Origin: Flavobacteriaceae bacterium R38
Lineage (GTDB): Bacteria > Bacteroidota > Bacteroidia > Flavobacteriales > Flavobacteriaceae
Direction of reading: 5' to 3'
DNA: 64,000 bases
Assembly: GCA_009901575.1 (NCBI GenBank)
Contig: WXYP01000002.1
Coordinates: 186,001-250,000, forward strand
Shown: positions 18,086-26,162 of the stretch, one piece after another
How the letters are laid out: the number at the start of each line of letters is the position of its first letter
How positions within the stretch are numbered: the first letter of the stretch is position 1
The notes under the pieces: generated by a model
Databases searched by the model: none
What the model was told of the DNA's origin: nothing
The model's input: the letters and a program-made list of their open reading frames with translations, nothing else
Translations under genes and position numbers: made by a program

Positions 18086-18212
18086 ATGCCGACAATGGCT
18101 ATAAGTAATTACTTGTTCTGGCCTACTTCTGAAAATCCGCGAGGACTTTCAGCTTGGTGTGTATTTACAAAGTTAAGTGCTAGCCCACGCAACTACTCAT
18201 AGCCTAGGACGT
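18086..18212 (+). repeat. attC-like imperfect palindrome 3
   Basis: First arm ATGCCGAC (18086-18093) is complementary at 6 of 8 positions to its cassette start (TTGACATT, 16948), plus one G-T wobble. Outer arms GGCTATAAGTAATTACTTG (18097-18115) and CAACTACTCATAGCC (18190-18204) pair with one bulge. Inner hairpin CTGAAAATCC/GGACTTTCAG. Core GGACG|TT at 18211. Confidence 0.72.
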
Positions 18213-18242
18213 TAACCACAATTAAAACCCAGAACTAACCGA

Positions 18243-19229
18243 ATGACAACTTTTCCAGTATCAAATTCGACTTTATCAGAAAAAGAATTAGGTGTTTTTA
18301 TTAAAAACAAATACAATTTAAGCGAAAGTTTTGAATGTAAATTATTCAGAACAGGAATGAATCACACTTATTTCATTTCAAATACAAAAGAGAAATACGT
18401 TATCAGAGTTTACTGTTATAATTGGAGAACAAAAACTGAAATTAGAGAAGAATTATCATTACTCGAATTACTCAAAAAAAACAATCTTTCCGTTTCATAT
18501 CCAATTTCCGATAAAGAAGATAACCAAATTCAAGAAATAAATGCGCCTGAAGGACTTCGCTACATAGTTCTCTTCTCTTTCGCAAAAGGAGAAAAAATGA
18601 GATTTATGGACAATGACACTTGTTCTGAAATTGGCTCACTTATGGCTAAAATTCATAATATTACAACTAACAAGACAATTAATAGAGCCGATTATAATTC
18701 TGAATTACTTTTAAAAAAGTCCTATAACCAACTGGTTCATTTTTTTCCAGAGAATTTGACCGAAATGAGGTATCTAAAAGAACTTAACTATAAAATTTCA
18801 AAGACCTTTGAGAAAATTAATCAATTAAAGTTTCAAAAAGGGATAGTTCATCTTGACATTTGGTATGATAATTTGAGTGTTAAAGACAATAAAGAAATTA
18901 CAATATTTGACTTTGACAATTGTGGAAATGGATTATTGATTTTAGACATTGGTTACTTTTGCAAACAATTGTTTTTTATAGAATCTGACAAGGAAAAATA
19001 TGAATCAAAAGTTGAAAGTTTTCTAAATGGTTATCGAGAAATAAGAGAACTTTCAAAAGAGGAAATTAAATTAATTCCAGAAGCTGGAGCTTCAATCTTT
19101 GCTTTTTATCTTGGAGTACAAGCACAAAGATTTGATTGGTCGAATATATTTCTAACCGAAAACTATCTGAAGATGTTTATTGGAAGAATAAAATCTTGGA
19201 TGGAATATTATAAAAATAATAGTAACTAA
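18243..19229 (+). CDS. Aminoglycoside-phosphotransferase-like kinase
   Basis: A 328-residue cytoplasmic protein of the APH/choline-kinase fold. Seen: a nucleotide-binding loop with KYVIRVY (ATP-anchoring lysine region), the Brenner motif HLDIWYDN (catalytic Asp and metal-binding Asn) and IFDFDNCG (metal-binding Asp). The family phosphorylates aminoglycosides, homoserine, fructosamine and other small alcohols or amines. The substrate here cannot be read from sequence, so no resistance claim is made. It is a single-gene cassette between palindromes 3 and 4; its stop codon overlaps the first arm of palindrome 4. Confidence 0.8.
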   Translation: MTTFPVSNSTLSEKELGVFIKNKYNLSESFECKLFRTGMNHTYFISNTKEKYVIRVYCYNWRTKTEIREELSLLELLKKNNLSVSYPISDKEDNQIQEINAPEGLRYIVLFSFAKGEKMRFMDNDTCSEIGSLMAKIHNITTNKTINRADYNSELLLKKSYNQLVHFFPENLTEMRYLKELNYKISKTFEKINQLKFQKGIVHLDIWYDNLSVKDNKEITIFDFDNCGNGLLILDIGYFCKQLFFIESDKEKYESKVESFLNGYREIRELSKEEIKLIPEAGASIFAFYLGVQAQRFDWSNIFLTENYLKMFIGRIKSWMEYYKNNSN

Positions 19230-19376
19230 CAATGATAACCACAATTATGACATATTCGATTACCCTTAGACTTCACTCAGGACATGCTCAAACGAATCTA
19301 TTTGGAATTTTAATCCGAGAATAATCGCTAATTTGACCCATGGCTTATGTTTATACCAGATCGTTATAGGTTATCC
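19222..19376 (+). repeat. attC-like palindrome 4 (weak)
   Basis: First arm GTAACTAAC (19222-19230) is complementary at 6 of 9 positions to the cassette start GTTAACCAC at 18211. GATAACC (19234-19240) pairs with GGTTATC (19369-19375). A core-like GATCG|TT occurs at 19363. The pairing is poorer than in neighbouring elements, so this may be a degraded site. Confidence 0.45.
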
Positions 19377-19500
19377 AAGCAGAATCTATAATTTTGAAAA
19401 CACAAAAATAAATATATAATGGAAACCTTAAACATTGGAGAGATGTAACCTTAAAGTATAAAAAACATAAGGCATTTGGAGTCAAATTCAAATGCATCAC
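19364..19500 (+). pseudogene. Remnant of a small cassette gene
   Basis: Between palindromes 4 and 5 there is no intact gene. An ATG at 19420 gives only METLNIGEM before a stop. Reading on in another frame gives a short basic stretch (TLKYKKHKAFGVKFKC) to about 19495. It looks like a frameshifted or truncated small gene; its family is not recognisable. Confidence 0.4.
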
Positions 19501-19566
19501 AACAATGGTTATAAAGTAAAGCCCTAACCAACCAAACTGCTCCTACGTTTTATAACCGAAGATGTT
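19496..19566 (+). repeat. attC-like palindrome 5 (short)
   Basis: Arms GGTTATAAA (19507-19515) and TTTATAACC (19549-19557) pair perfectly. They are preceded by ACAACAAT and followed by the core AGATG|TT at 19564. At about 70 bases it is the shortest element of the set. Confidence 0.6.
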
Positions 19567-19628
19567 GACATTAATTTAAGACCGAGAGTCAATAATAAAT
19601 TTGAACATCAACTAAAGATCTTAAACCT

Positions 19629-20756
19629 GTGAAAAAATATCTAATAGTAGCACTTTCTATAATTGTATTAAGTTGTAATAAAAAAACTTCAAATTCACAG
19701 AAAACAGAAAACCTTAAAGTATTAGAGTATCTTAAAAGTGAAATGGAAAAACAAAAAATTCCAGCATCACAAATTGCAATAATTCAAAATGGCGAAGTTG
19801 TCATTTCCGAAACTATAGGTTTAGCAAATGTCCCATTCTCTGTAAAAGCGAATGATAGTACAGTTTTTTCGATTAATTCTATTGGTAAAATTTTTACGTC
19901 AACAGCAATAATGCAACTTGCCGAGCAAGGTAAACTTAAACTATCGGATAAAGTATATAAACACTTAACCGACTTACCTGAATCTTGGAATTCTGTAACA
20001 ATTAAAAACCTTCTGAGTCAAACATCGGGGCTTCCCAGTATTGAAGACCCAGTCACCGAAGAACTTTTAGGAAACAGAGGACTCGAAAAAGCGTGGGAAT
20101 TGGCTAAAGAATTACCTATTCAATTTGAGCCTTATGAGCGATTCGACTATAATGCTACTAACTTTCTCTTGCTTTACAAACTCATTGAAAAATGTAGTGG
20201 AATGCCTTATAAAGAGTTTGTGACCAAAAATCAATTCGATGTAGCAGAAATGGAAAAAATCTATTTCCAGAGTTCATATGATGTTCTTGAGAACAAAAGC
20301 CCAACCTACTCATATTATCACCAAAATAAAACTACTGGTGCGAGTGAAGAAAAAGAAAACTTGATTGAATTGAACGAATATTTTCCGAAAGAACTAACCA
20401 CAGATTCAGGTGCTTATACTACAGCAACTGAAATGACAAAATGGATTTTGGCTCTTTTGGATGGAAAATTTCTTAAAGACAAAGAAAGCATAGCTACCAT
20501 GTGGGAACCTGTTAAATTAAAAGATGGTACTTACGATGGATTAGGCGATAATTTAAATGCATATGCATTAGGATGGCCAATTATAAAGAGCGAAACCAGT
20601 CGCACAATTGTTCCGTTTGGAGGAGGTAGGGCTTGTATATATATACATCCAAAAGAAAATACATCAATAATTCTTTTTACAAACTTGATGTTTGGATATC
20701 CGAATAGAATTGTTGACAAAATATCTGAATTGTATTTGAATGACAAAATGAAATAA
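19629..20756 (+). CDS. Beta-lactamase-fold lipoprotein with altered active site
   Basis: A 375-residue protein starting with GTG at 19629, followed by a lipoprotein signal (VALSIIVLSC). SxxK is present in NSIGKIFTS. The usual YxN motif reads YNA (FDYNATNF), so the Asn is replaced by Ala. The third motif lacks the usual His or Lys and reads PFGGGRA. The fold (C-terminal FGGGRACIYIHPKENTSIILFTN) is clear, but the two changed motifs suggest altered or lost catalysis, or a binding role. It is carried between palindromes 5 and 6 with no other gene in the cassette. Confidence 0.78.
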   Translation: MKKYLIVALSIIVLSCNKKTSNSQKTENLKVLEYLKSEMEKQKIPASQIAIIQNGEVVISETIGLANVPFSVKANDSTVFSINSIGKIFTSTAIMQLAEQGKLKLSDKVYKHLTDLPESWNSVTIKNLLSQTSGLPSIEDPVTEELLGNRGLEKAWELAKELPIQFEPYERFDYNATNFLLLYKLIEKCSGMPYKEFVTKNQFDVAEMEKIYFQSSYDVLENKSPTYSYYHQNKTTGASEEKENLIELNEYFPKELTTDSGAYTTATEMTKWILALLDGKFLKDKESIATMWEPVKLKDGTYDGLGDNLNAYALGWPIIKSETSRTIVPFGGGRACIYIHPKENTSIILFTNLMFGYPNRIVDKISELYLNDKMK

Positions 20757-20763
20757 AAATACT

Positions 20764-20951
20764 ATGCGACAATGTATAACCACAATTTATTCACTACATA
20801 ATTATTTTATTTTTGGAGTTTATCGGTCGCTTAGTTCTGGTTGGTGGACTCGACTACATTCGAATCCACCCCGCTCGTACCGAACAACAAGTTTGGGAGC
20901 AGTCAGAATTACTAAGACTTGTGTTTAACCTGTAACTGACGGTTATACATT
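20764..20951 (+). repeat. attC-like imperfect palindrome 6 (long)
   Basis: Arms AATGTATAACC (20771-20781) and GGTTATACATT (20941-20951) pair over 11 bp without mismatch. Nested inside are CTTAGT-TCTG (20830-20839) with CAGAATTACTAAG (20904-20916) and GGTGGA/TCCACC (20843-20848, 20865-20870). The core-like G|TT is at 20942. It fills most of the 284-bp gap between the two genes. Confidence 0.65.
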
Positions 20952-21040
20952 ATTATTGTAGAGCATTTGAGGAAATAAAACTTTCTAGACTAACTGTAAC
21001 AATTGAAAAAAAGAACAATCCTTAAAGAAAAACATAAATA

Positions 21041-22300
21041 ATGAAAACACTTTTGGCTTTTCTTTTTTCTTTAGTGATTTTACAATCTTGCTCACAAACC
21101 AAAACCGATTATTTAGAGGATAATAGATTTGATTTAACTTCATCTGAATTTGACTTTCCACAAAAAGATTTTAATATAATTGGATTTGGTGCTTATCATG
21201 GAAGTGCCAAAACTGAAGAAACAGAATTTACTTTAATTAAATCTCTAACGAAAGGCGGAACAATAAAATATTATCTTCCAGAAACAGATTTTAGTATCGG
21301 TCACTATTTTAATAAATATTTAAAAACTGGTGATACTATTTTACTAAAAGATTTAGTCTATAATTATGGAACGAGAGTACCACAAGAGAAAAGTGTTGAG
21401 ATATATGAAAAATGGAAAGAAATAAAAAAACTCAATGATGAACTTCAAGAAAAAAACAAATTAACAGTTGTCGGAATTGACCTTTTGGTAACGTACAAAT
21501 ACACTTCTAAACATTTGTTAGAAAATATCAACTTTGAACAAACTCAAGAAAAATCATTGCAGGAAATAGTCAATATGATACAATTGGATACAACTGACTT
21601 TTCACCACATTACAATAGTTATTCCAAAAAAGTTCTAAGGGCTTTTGTTGAAGATTACGAAAAAAATCCAGCTAAATTTGAAAAAAGCATTAAAAATAGA
21701 TTCGTTTTTGACCACTTAATACAAAATCTAAAATATACATTTAAAAACTTCGATAATTCATCTAAACGAGAACAAATAATTTATGATAATTATTTAAATC
21801 TAAACAGTTTATATGATTTTCACAAAAAACCACAATTCTTACGATTTGGTTTTTTTCATTTAGAAAAAGAAAGAGAAGGTAATAAAGTATCTTTTTTTAC
21901 AAAACTCATTGAAAATAATATTTACAAACGTAAAGATATAATTTCAGTAATTGGCTATCTCACGAAAAGCAGGGTGCTTTGGGATATTGTTTATGACGAC
22001 AATATGAATTACAAAACTTATACCACAGAAGGTGGTTATGGAATTGGTGATTATGATAAAGAGTATTTTCTTGGGATTGAGAATTTAAAGAAAACTAAAA
22101 TATCGGATATTACACTCTTTCGATTAAATAAAAAGAATACACCATACAATGATGGAAATCCTGACTTAATGGAAATTGTAATGATAGGAGAAAAATCTAA
22201 TGGTGAAGAAGTAAAAGGGAAATCGACTACTGATTTTTTAGATTATGCTATTTTAATTTCAAATTCAAAGGCAAGTGTTCCTATTCAAGAAATGAAATAA
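21041..22300 (+). CDS. Erythromycin-esterase-like lipoprotein
   Basis: A 419-residue protein with lipobox LQSC (MKTLLAFLFSLVILQSC). After a short linker, FNIIGFGAYHGSAKTEETEF matches the first catalytic-site segment of the erythromycin esterase/EreA-like fold (GxGExxHG...E with the active-site His and Glu), and VVGIDLLVTYKY matches the next strand. A distant HLEKEREGN region may supply the second His. Soluble Ere enzymes open macrolide rings, but most chromosomal members of this superfamily have unknown substrates, and this one is lipid-anchored. It probably shares a cassette with the next gene. Confidence 0.7.
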   Translation: MKTLLAFLFSLVILQSCSQTKTDYLEDNRFDLTSSEFDFPQKDFNIIGFGAYHGSAKTEETEFTLIKSLTKGGTIKYYLPETDFSIGHYFNKYLKTGDTILLKDLVYNYGTRVPQEKSVEIYEKWKEIKKLNDELQEKNKLTVVGIDLLVTYKYTSKHLLENINFEQTQEKSLQEIVNMIQLDTTDFSPHYNSYSKKVLRAFVEDYEKNPAKFEKSIKNRFVFDHLIQNLKYTFKNFDNSSKREQIIYDNYLNLNSLYDFHKKPQFLRFGFFHLEKEREGNKVSFFTKLIENNIYKRKDIISVIGYLTKSRVLWDIVYDDNMNYKTYTTEGGYGIGDYDKEYFLGIENLKKTKISDITLFRLNKKNTPYNDGNPDLMEIVMIGEKSNGEEVKGKSTTDFLDYAILISNSKASVPIQEMK

Positions 22301-22377
22301 AAATTCTCTCAAACTTTCTATTCGGTTTGTATTTACTAAATTAGTTACTGAAACATGTAATGAAATCATAGCACCAT

Positions 22378-22881
22378 TTGAGAAAAATATTTGTAATCAT
22401 ATTAACTTTAATTGAGTTTTTGGTATTTGGACAAGAAAATAATCTTGACCGAATTGACAAAGAAGTGAAATCTATAGAATTGAATTCCGCTCTTGAGAAA
22501 ACTGAATTTGATTGGGTAGAACTAACTGGAATTACTACAGATGGTGGTGGAATTTTAAAAGTCTGGAGTAACAAAAAACAGATTTACAAGATAGTTGAGG
22601 AAATCGGACTTTCTTACGGCCGAATAAAGATAACTATTTATTTGAATAGCGGAATCCCAATCAAAATAATTGAAACAGAAGAAAACTTTGGTCGCGAAAA
22701 TGATGAACTGAATTACAGAGAACGGAATGAAGTTTTCAGAGCCAATATTTACGTGTTTGACTGGGAAAATGACGAGTCTAAAATAGAACGGAATGGGAAA
22801 AGGGTTTTAAGTGAAGGTTCATGTTCAACTTTTGATTATGAACCAATAATTAAGCGTGCTACAAATGCAATAATGAAATAA
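22378..22881 (+). CDS. Hypothetical exported protein
   Basis: A 167-residue protein beginning at TTG 22378, with a signal-peptide-like start (RKIFVIILTLIEFLVFGQ). No ATG gives the full signal peptide, so TTG is preferred. The mature part is acidic and contains ITTDGGGILKVWSNKKQIYKIVEE, suggesting a beta-rich domain. The family is not recognised. The 77 bases before it hold no palindrome, so it seems to belong to the same cassette as the Ere-like gene. Confidence 0.6.
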   Translation: MRKIFVIILTLIEFLVFGQENNLDRIDKEVKSIELNSALEKTEFDWVELTGITTDGGGILKVWSNKKQIYKIVEEIGLSYGRIKITIYLNSGIPIKIIETEENFGRENDELNYRERNEVFRANIYVFDWENDESKIERNGKRVLSEGSCSTFDYEPIIKRATNAIMK

Positions 22882-22883
22882 AA

Positions 22884-23050
22884 ATATGGTGTGCAATAAT
22901 GGTTATAATTCATTGTGGTTTTGTGACACCGTAACCCGCCCGAACGTACCATTCGGTACGGACGGGAATAAAAATGTAAGTTAACTGCTGATCTCTAAGT
23001 GAAGTAATAGTTGCGGACAATTCCGCAACGAAATTATAGTGAATACCGTT
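22884..23050 (+). repeat. attC-like imperfect palindrome 7
   Basis: Outer arms TATAATTCATTGTGG (22905-22919) and 23023-23038 pair with few mismatches. Inner hairpins: CGTACC/GGTACG around 22935-22960 and the perfect 8-bp GTTGCGGA/TCCGCAAC (23010-23029). First arm TGTGCAAT fits the start GTTATACA at 20942 when G-T wobbles are allowed. Core ACCG|TT at 23048. Confidence 0.68.
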
Positions 23051-23066
23051 GTACGCAAATTAAATA

Positions 23067-23150
23067 ATGAACAAAGAATATAAATTAAATTCAAAAGACG
23101 AACTTACAGAACCTGTAAAAATTTTGGAATTGAAACGTGGAGTGAATTAA
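23067..23150 (+). pseudogene. Short open frame at cassette start, probable gene remnant
   Basis: A 27-residue frame (MNKEYKLNSKDELTEPVKIL...) begins 18 bases after the core at 23048 and stops abruptly before the inverted acetyltransferase gene. It looks like the first residues of a longer lost gene; no family is identified. Confidence 0.35.
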
Positions 23151-23167
23151 ATATTGAGAAAGTCCTA

Positions 23168-23195
23168 CCGCAAAAAATGCGGCTATTGTTGTGTG
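23168..23195 (-). repeat. Partial attC-like arm after the acetyltransferase gene
   Basis: On the - strand, CACACAACAATAGCC (23195-23181) has the same layout as the first arms of the + strand palindromes (AAC, then AAT, then GGC/GCC). It is followed by the hairpin CCGCA/TGCGG (23168-23182). The second arm is not found. Confidence 0.4.
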
Positions 23196-23220
23196 TTGGA
23201 TTTTTTGCTGTTCTACTATC

Positions 23221-23664
23221 TTATCTCAATTCAAATGTGAATTTTTCATGAGTATTAATAAAATTTTCCCTTTGATAAAATCGATGGGTTTCAATTCTTT
23301 TCTTATTTGAGGTCACTTCCAGTTGTTTGATACCCATGTTTTTAGCCAGGCGCTTTAGTTCGTCAATCAATTTTTTTCCAACTCCCACTTTTCTATTTTT
23401 AGGATTTACATACATTTCTTGTATTTCTGCGATTTTTTGCCCGGAGTGATGCAATAAGTATTGTGTATGACAACTTATAAATCCAATAGGTTTTTTATTC
23501 AATTCAGCAATCAAATAAATAAAATCTGTATTTGCAATATTACATTCGAACGCTTTTTTTTGAGTTTCTATTTCGAAAACGGTTTCCTCTAATTCGTTCA
23601 CAAATTGATAAATTGCGTTAAAATCAGCTTGAGTTACGTTTCTGATATTTATTTTATCGTGCAT
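23221..23664 (-). CDS. PhnO-like GNAT N-acetyltransferase
   Basis: A 147-residue cytoplasmic GNAT enzyme. The acetyl-CoA pyrophosphate loop reads VNPKNRKVGVGKKLI. The segments IAEIQEMYVNP and THRFYQRENFINTHEKF match E. coli PhnO (aminoalkylphosphonate N-acetyltransferase) position by position over long stretches. Acetylation of aminophosphonates or similar small amines is therefore likely but unproven. It runs against all other genes of the array, yet lies inside cassette boundaries (TTGTACGCA at 23049, TGCGTACAA at 23682). After its stop, the - strand shows another partial palindrome start (CACAACAATAGCCGCA). Confidence 0.8.
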   Translation of the reverse strand: MHDKINIRNVTQADFNAIYQFVNELEETVFEIETQKKAFECNIANTDFIYLIAELNKKPIGFISCHTQYLLHHSGQKIAEIQEMYVNPKNRKVGVGKKLIDELKRLAKNMGIKQLEVTSNKKRIETHRFYQRENFINTHEKFTFELR

Positions 23665-23680
23665 TTTATATAAATTTAGC

Positions 23681-23710
23681 CTGCGTACAATGGACTATAA
23701 GCGTTGTTGT
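23681..23710 (+). repeat. First arm of a truncated attC-like site (end of array)
   Basis: TGCGTACAA (23682-23690) is the exact complement of the cassette start TTGTACGCA (23049-23057). It is followed by TGGACTATAAGC, the same pattern as the other first arms. No matching second arm is visible before 23800, so the array appears to be cut off here. Confidence 0.6.
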
Positions 23711-23800
23711 AATCATTTGTTATTTGAATACTTAACTTTAATTTTCTATAATCAAAACTAATGGTGTTTTTTTAAGATTGATTATAAAATCTTGCTTATT

Positions 23801-24649
23801 TCAAATAGTTTTTCTGAATTGCGTTGGCGATAATCCAAAATGTTTTTTGAATACATTAGAAAAGTAAGCAGTATTATCAAACCCAGATGTAATAGCTATT
23901 TCAAAAATGGAGGCTTTTGAATTTTGAAGCTTGTTTTTTGCATTTTCTAAACGAATGTCTGTTAAATATTCCAGAGGTGTCTTCCCATTGATTTCTTTGA
24001 AAAGCCGGTGTAAATAATATTTACTAATCCCCATATCTCTACTAACTGTATCGAGTGAGATTTTATCTCTAAAGTTATCATTAAAATATGTTCTGGCTTC
24101 TATTACTGATTTGTATAGTTCTCTCCTGGTATTGTGTCTAACTATTTTTAATTTTTTAAAGTTATCATCAATTGAAACCTGTTCCTGGATAATAAGTTCA
24201 GAAATTATCATGAATAATTGATCCAATTGCTGATTTAAACTCATTCTATTGTTAAGATATAAATACACGATTTTATCCAGTAAGTTTTTGATCTTTTGAT
24301 TAGCGTTTTTTTGTATTATTTCAAGAAATCTTATTGGAAAGTTTTGACCAAAATGAAAATGAGATACTTCATTAATCAGTTTTGGTGATAAGAATAATGA
24401 TAACCCTTTTGTTCCTTTTTTAGCCTCAGTATTAATTTGGCTATTATTTAGGATTAAGTATTCATTTCCTGAAACTTTTAAATTTTGATTATCAAAGCTA
24501 TAGTATTTTATACCTTCAATAACATATTTTATTGTATACGTAGATTGATAGGTAACTGAAGTGTCTTCAGAGTGGTTAGAATACAAAATCTTATTTTCTA
24601 ATTGATTGGAAAAGCCAGGATTTGAAGTTATTTCTTCAAGTTGAATCAT
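23801..24649 (-). CDS. AraC-family transcriptional regulator
   Basis: A 282-residue protein. The N-terminal half is a beta-rich sensing domain (YLILNNSQINTEAKKG). The C-terminal half has both HTH motifs: ISLDTVSRDMGISKYYLHRLFKE and SIFEIAITSGFDNTAYFSNVFKKHFGLSPTQFR. No membrane helices. It starts 154 bases downstream of the DUF5694-like gene on the same strand and could be co-transcribed with it. The inducer is unknown. Confidence 0.88.
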   Translation of the reverse strand: MIQLEEITSNPGFSNQLENKILYSNHSEDTSVTYQSTYTIKYVIEGIKYYSFDNQNLKVSGNEYLILNNSQINTEAKKGTKGLSLFLSPKLINEVSHFHFGQNFPIRFLEIIQKNANQKIKNLLDKIVYLYLNNRMSLNQQLDQLFMIISELIIQEQVSIDDNFKKLKIVRHNTRRELYKSVIEARTYFNDNFRDKISLDTVSRDMGISKYYLHRLFKEINGKTPLEYLTDIRLENAKNKLQNSKASIFEIAITSGFDNTAYFSNVFKKHFGLSPTQFRKTI

Positions 24650-24803
24650 TTGAAAAGATATAGTATCGCGAGAGCATTAATTAGTTATAACGATTTGATA
24701 CTAAATTAAAAAAAAATGACAATACTGTATTTCGGTTGTATGGAGTTTTAAGGAGAAAAGCCATAAGCAAAGAGTTATATTCATTATTATAATTAGTTTC
24801 TTT

Positions 24804-25841
24804 CTATTCAAACTTCAACAATTCGATATTTTTTACTTGCATCAAGTATTTTTCTATAAATCCGGTATGAGATGCTCCAATGATTACAAGAATTTTTTTA
24901 TTTGGATTACGTGCTACCAAATTCATAATGTTGGCTGTAATACTCAAATTTCGCATTTCCCATAAATAATATCTTGCTTTGTCTGAACCTGATTTGAAGT
25001 TTGTGTCTAACCAAATTTTCCATTGCGCATTGAAATCATCGTTTTTATACTCTTTACTATTCAAAAAGGAATATAAATTCAATAAATCCCCAGTTTTAAT
25101 AGACGATTCGGTCAATTCATTTATTTTTTGAAAAATAGGAAGCTCGTTTATTTTAGAAAAAAGTTCAGCATTTGCTTTGTAATCTTCAATAAAATTTGGG
25201 TAATATTTAAATAAAAGGGATTCGTCCTGAAAATTATCGATAGGGTCAAGCCGATTTAAATTTTCTTTTATTGCGAGTTGCATTGCCAGGCTGTAATATT
25301 CATTTTTACTTTTCATTTCCTTTTCTAAAATACTAGCAATATACTTTTCAAAATCTGTTGTGAATATAGATTTATCTTTAATGAATGAGTATTGTAAAAC
25401 AGCCGATGGTAAATCTGTTATTGCGAGATAGTTAATAATCAATTCCATACGATCTTTTGAATCAAACTCTTTCTTGTTTAAAAGCTCTTGAATAGTCTTT
25501 TGTGCTTTTAAGAATGTTATTTTTCGATTAACGCTAACAGAATCTGCAATTTCTAAGAACTGAGCTCCAAATCCATTTTTTGTAATTCCATCAAATGCTT
25601 TATCATTTCTTGATTTAATATCATTTAATAGTTCACCAGACATTTTTTCTATTCCTATAACATCAAAATTGATCGAGTCCAATTTTGTAATTACTCTATC
25701 AAGCATAGATACCTCAAATCCTTTAATGTTTGCTAAATGAGAAGTTCCTAATATTAAGACTTGATTTTTATCAGCTTGACTATATGTAACAGAAGAGAAG
25801 AAACAAGTGAATACAAGTGCGTATATGATTTTCATTGGCAT
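24804..25841 (-). CDS. Exported TraB/Tiki-superfamily (DUF5694-like) protein
   Basis: A 345-residue protein with a signal peptide (IIYALVFTCFFSSVTYSQ). The start of the mature part, VLILGTSHLANIKGFE, and the C-terminal ILVIIGASHTGFIEKYL carry the paired GTxH and GxxH motifs of the TraB/GumN/Tiki-like superfamily, also seen in flavobacterial DUF5694 proteins. Some superfamily members are metalloproteases or haem-linked; the activity here is not known. A second methionine two residues in is an equally good start. It is divergent from the membrane AraC gene. Confidence 0.7.
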   Translation of the reverse strand: MPMKIIYALVFTCFFSSVTYSQADKNQVLILGTSHLANIKGFEVSMLDRVITKLDSINFDVIGIEKMSGELLNDIKSRNDKAFDGITKNGFGAQFLEIADSVSVNRKITFLKAQKTIQELLNKKEFDSKDRMELIINYLAITDLPSAVLQYSFIKDKSIFTTDFEKYIASILEKEMKSKNEYYSLAMQLAIKENLNRLDPIDNFQDESLLFKYYPNFIEDYKANAELFSKINELPIFQKINELTESSIKTGDLLNLYSFLNSKEYKNDDFNAQWKIWLDTNFKSGSDKARYYLWEMRNLSITANIMNLVARNPNKKILVIIGASHTGFIEKYLMQVKNIELLKFE

Positions 25842-26162
25842 AAATTTATATTTTTTCTCTATGACGATTTAGTACCTTAAATTGTTACAATGATTTTCTC
25901 GATTATCACTGAAAGTTATATGCAATTAATATTAGTCATAAATCAATTCTAGTCTTTCATGTTCATAAAGGCTCTCCAACGTTTTGGGAATCATTTCCCG
26001 AAAACCAACAAATGACTATTGAAATAAAAGATTGGACTATTTACAATTAATACTTAATCGAAATTTGTTAACTTTAAATCCGTAATTGAGTTATATGAGA
26101 TGGTTATCAAATATTTGTCAAATAAATAAAAGCTACAATCTATATTTGTTAATTTGACGTAG
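25842..26162. other. 321-bp divergent intergenic region with operator-like palindrome
   Basis: Upstream region of the DUF5694-like gene (-) and the membrane AraC gene (+). An imperfect inverted repeat TTTTGGGAA-TCA-TTTCCCGAAAA lies at about 25982-26004 and could bind a regulator. No tRNA, ORF or clear promoter was identified. Confidence 0.35.

Noticed and set aside
22301-22377. A possible palindrome between the Ere-like gene and the 22378 gene.
   Set aside because: No paired arms or G|TT core could be found; both genes are treated as one cassette.
12554-23800. A CRISPR array or IS element as the cause of the repeated intergenic sequences.
   Set aside because: The elements differ in sequence and length, share only folded layout and cores, and no repeat-spacer regularity, cas gene or transposase is present.
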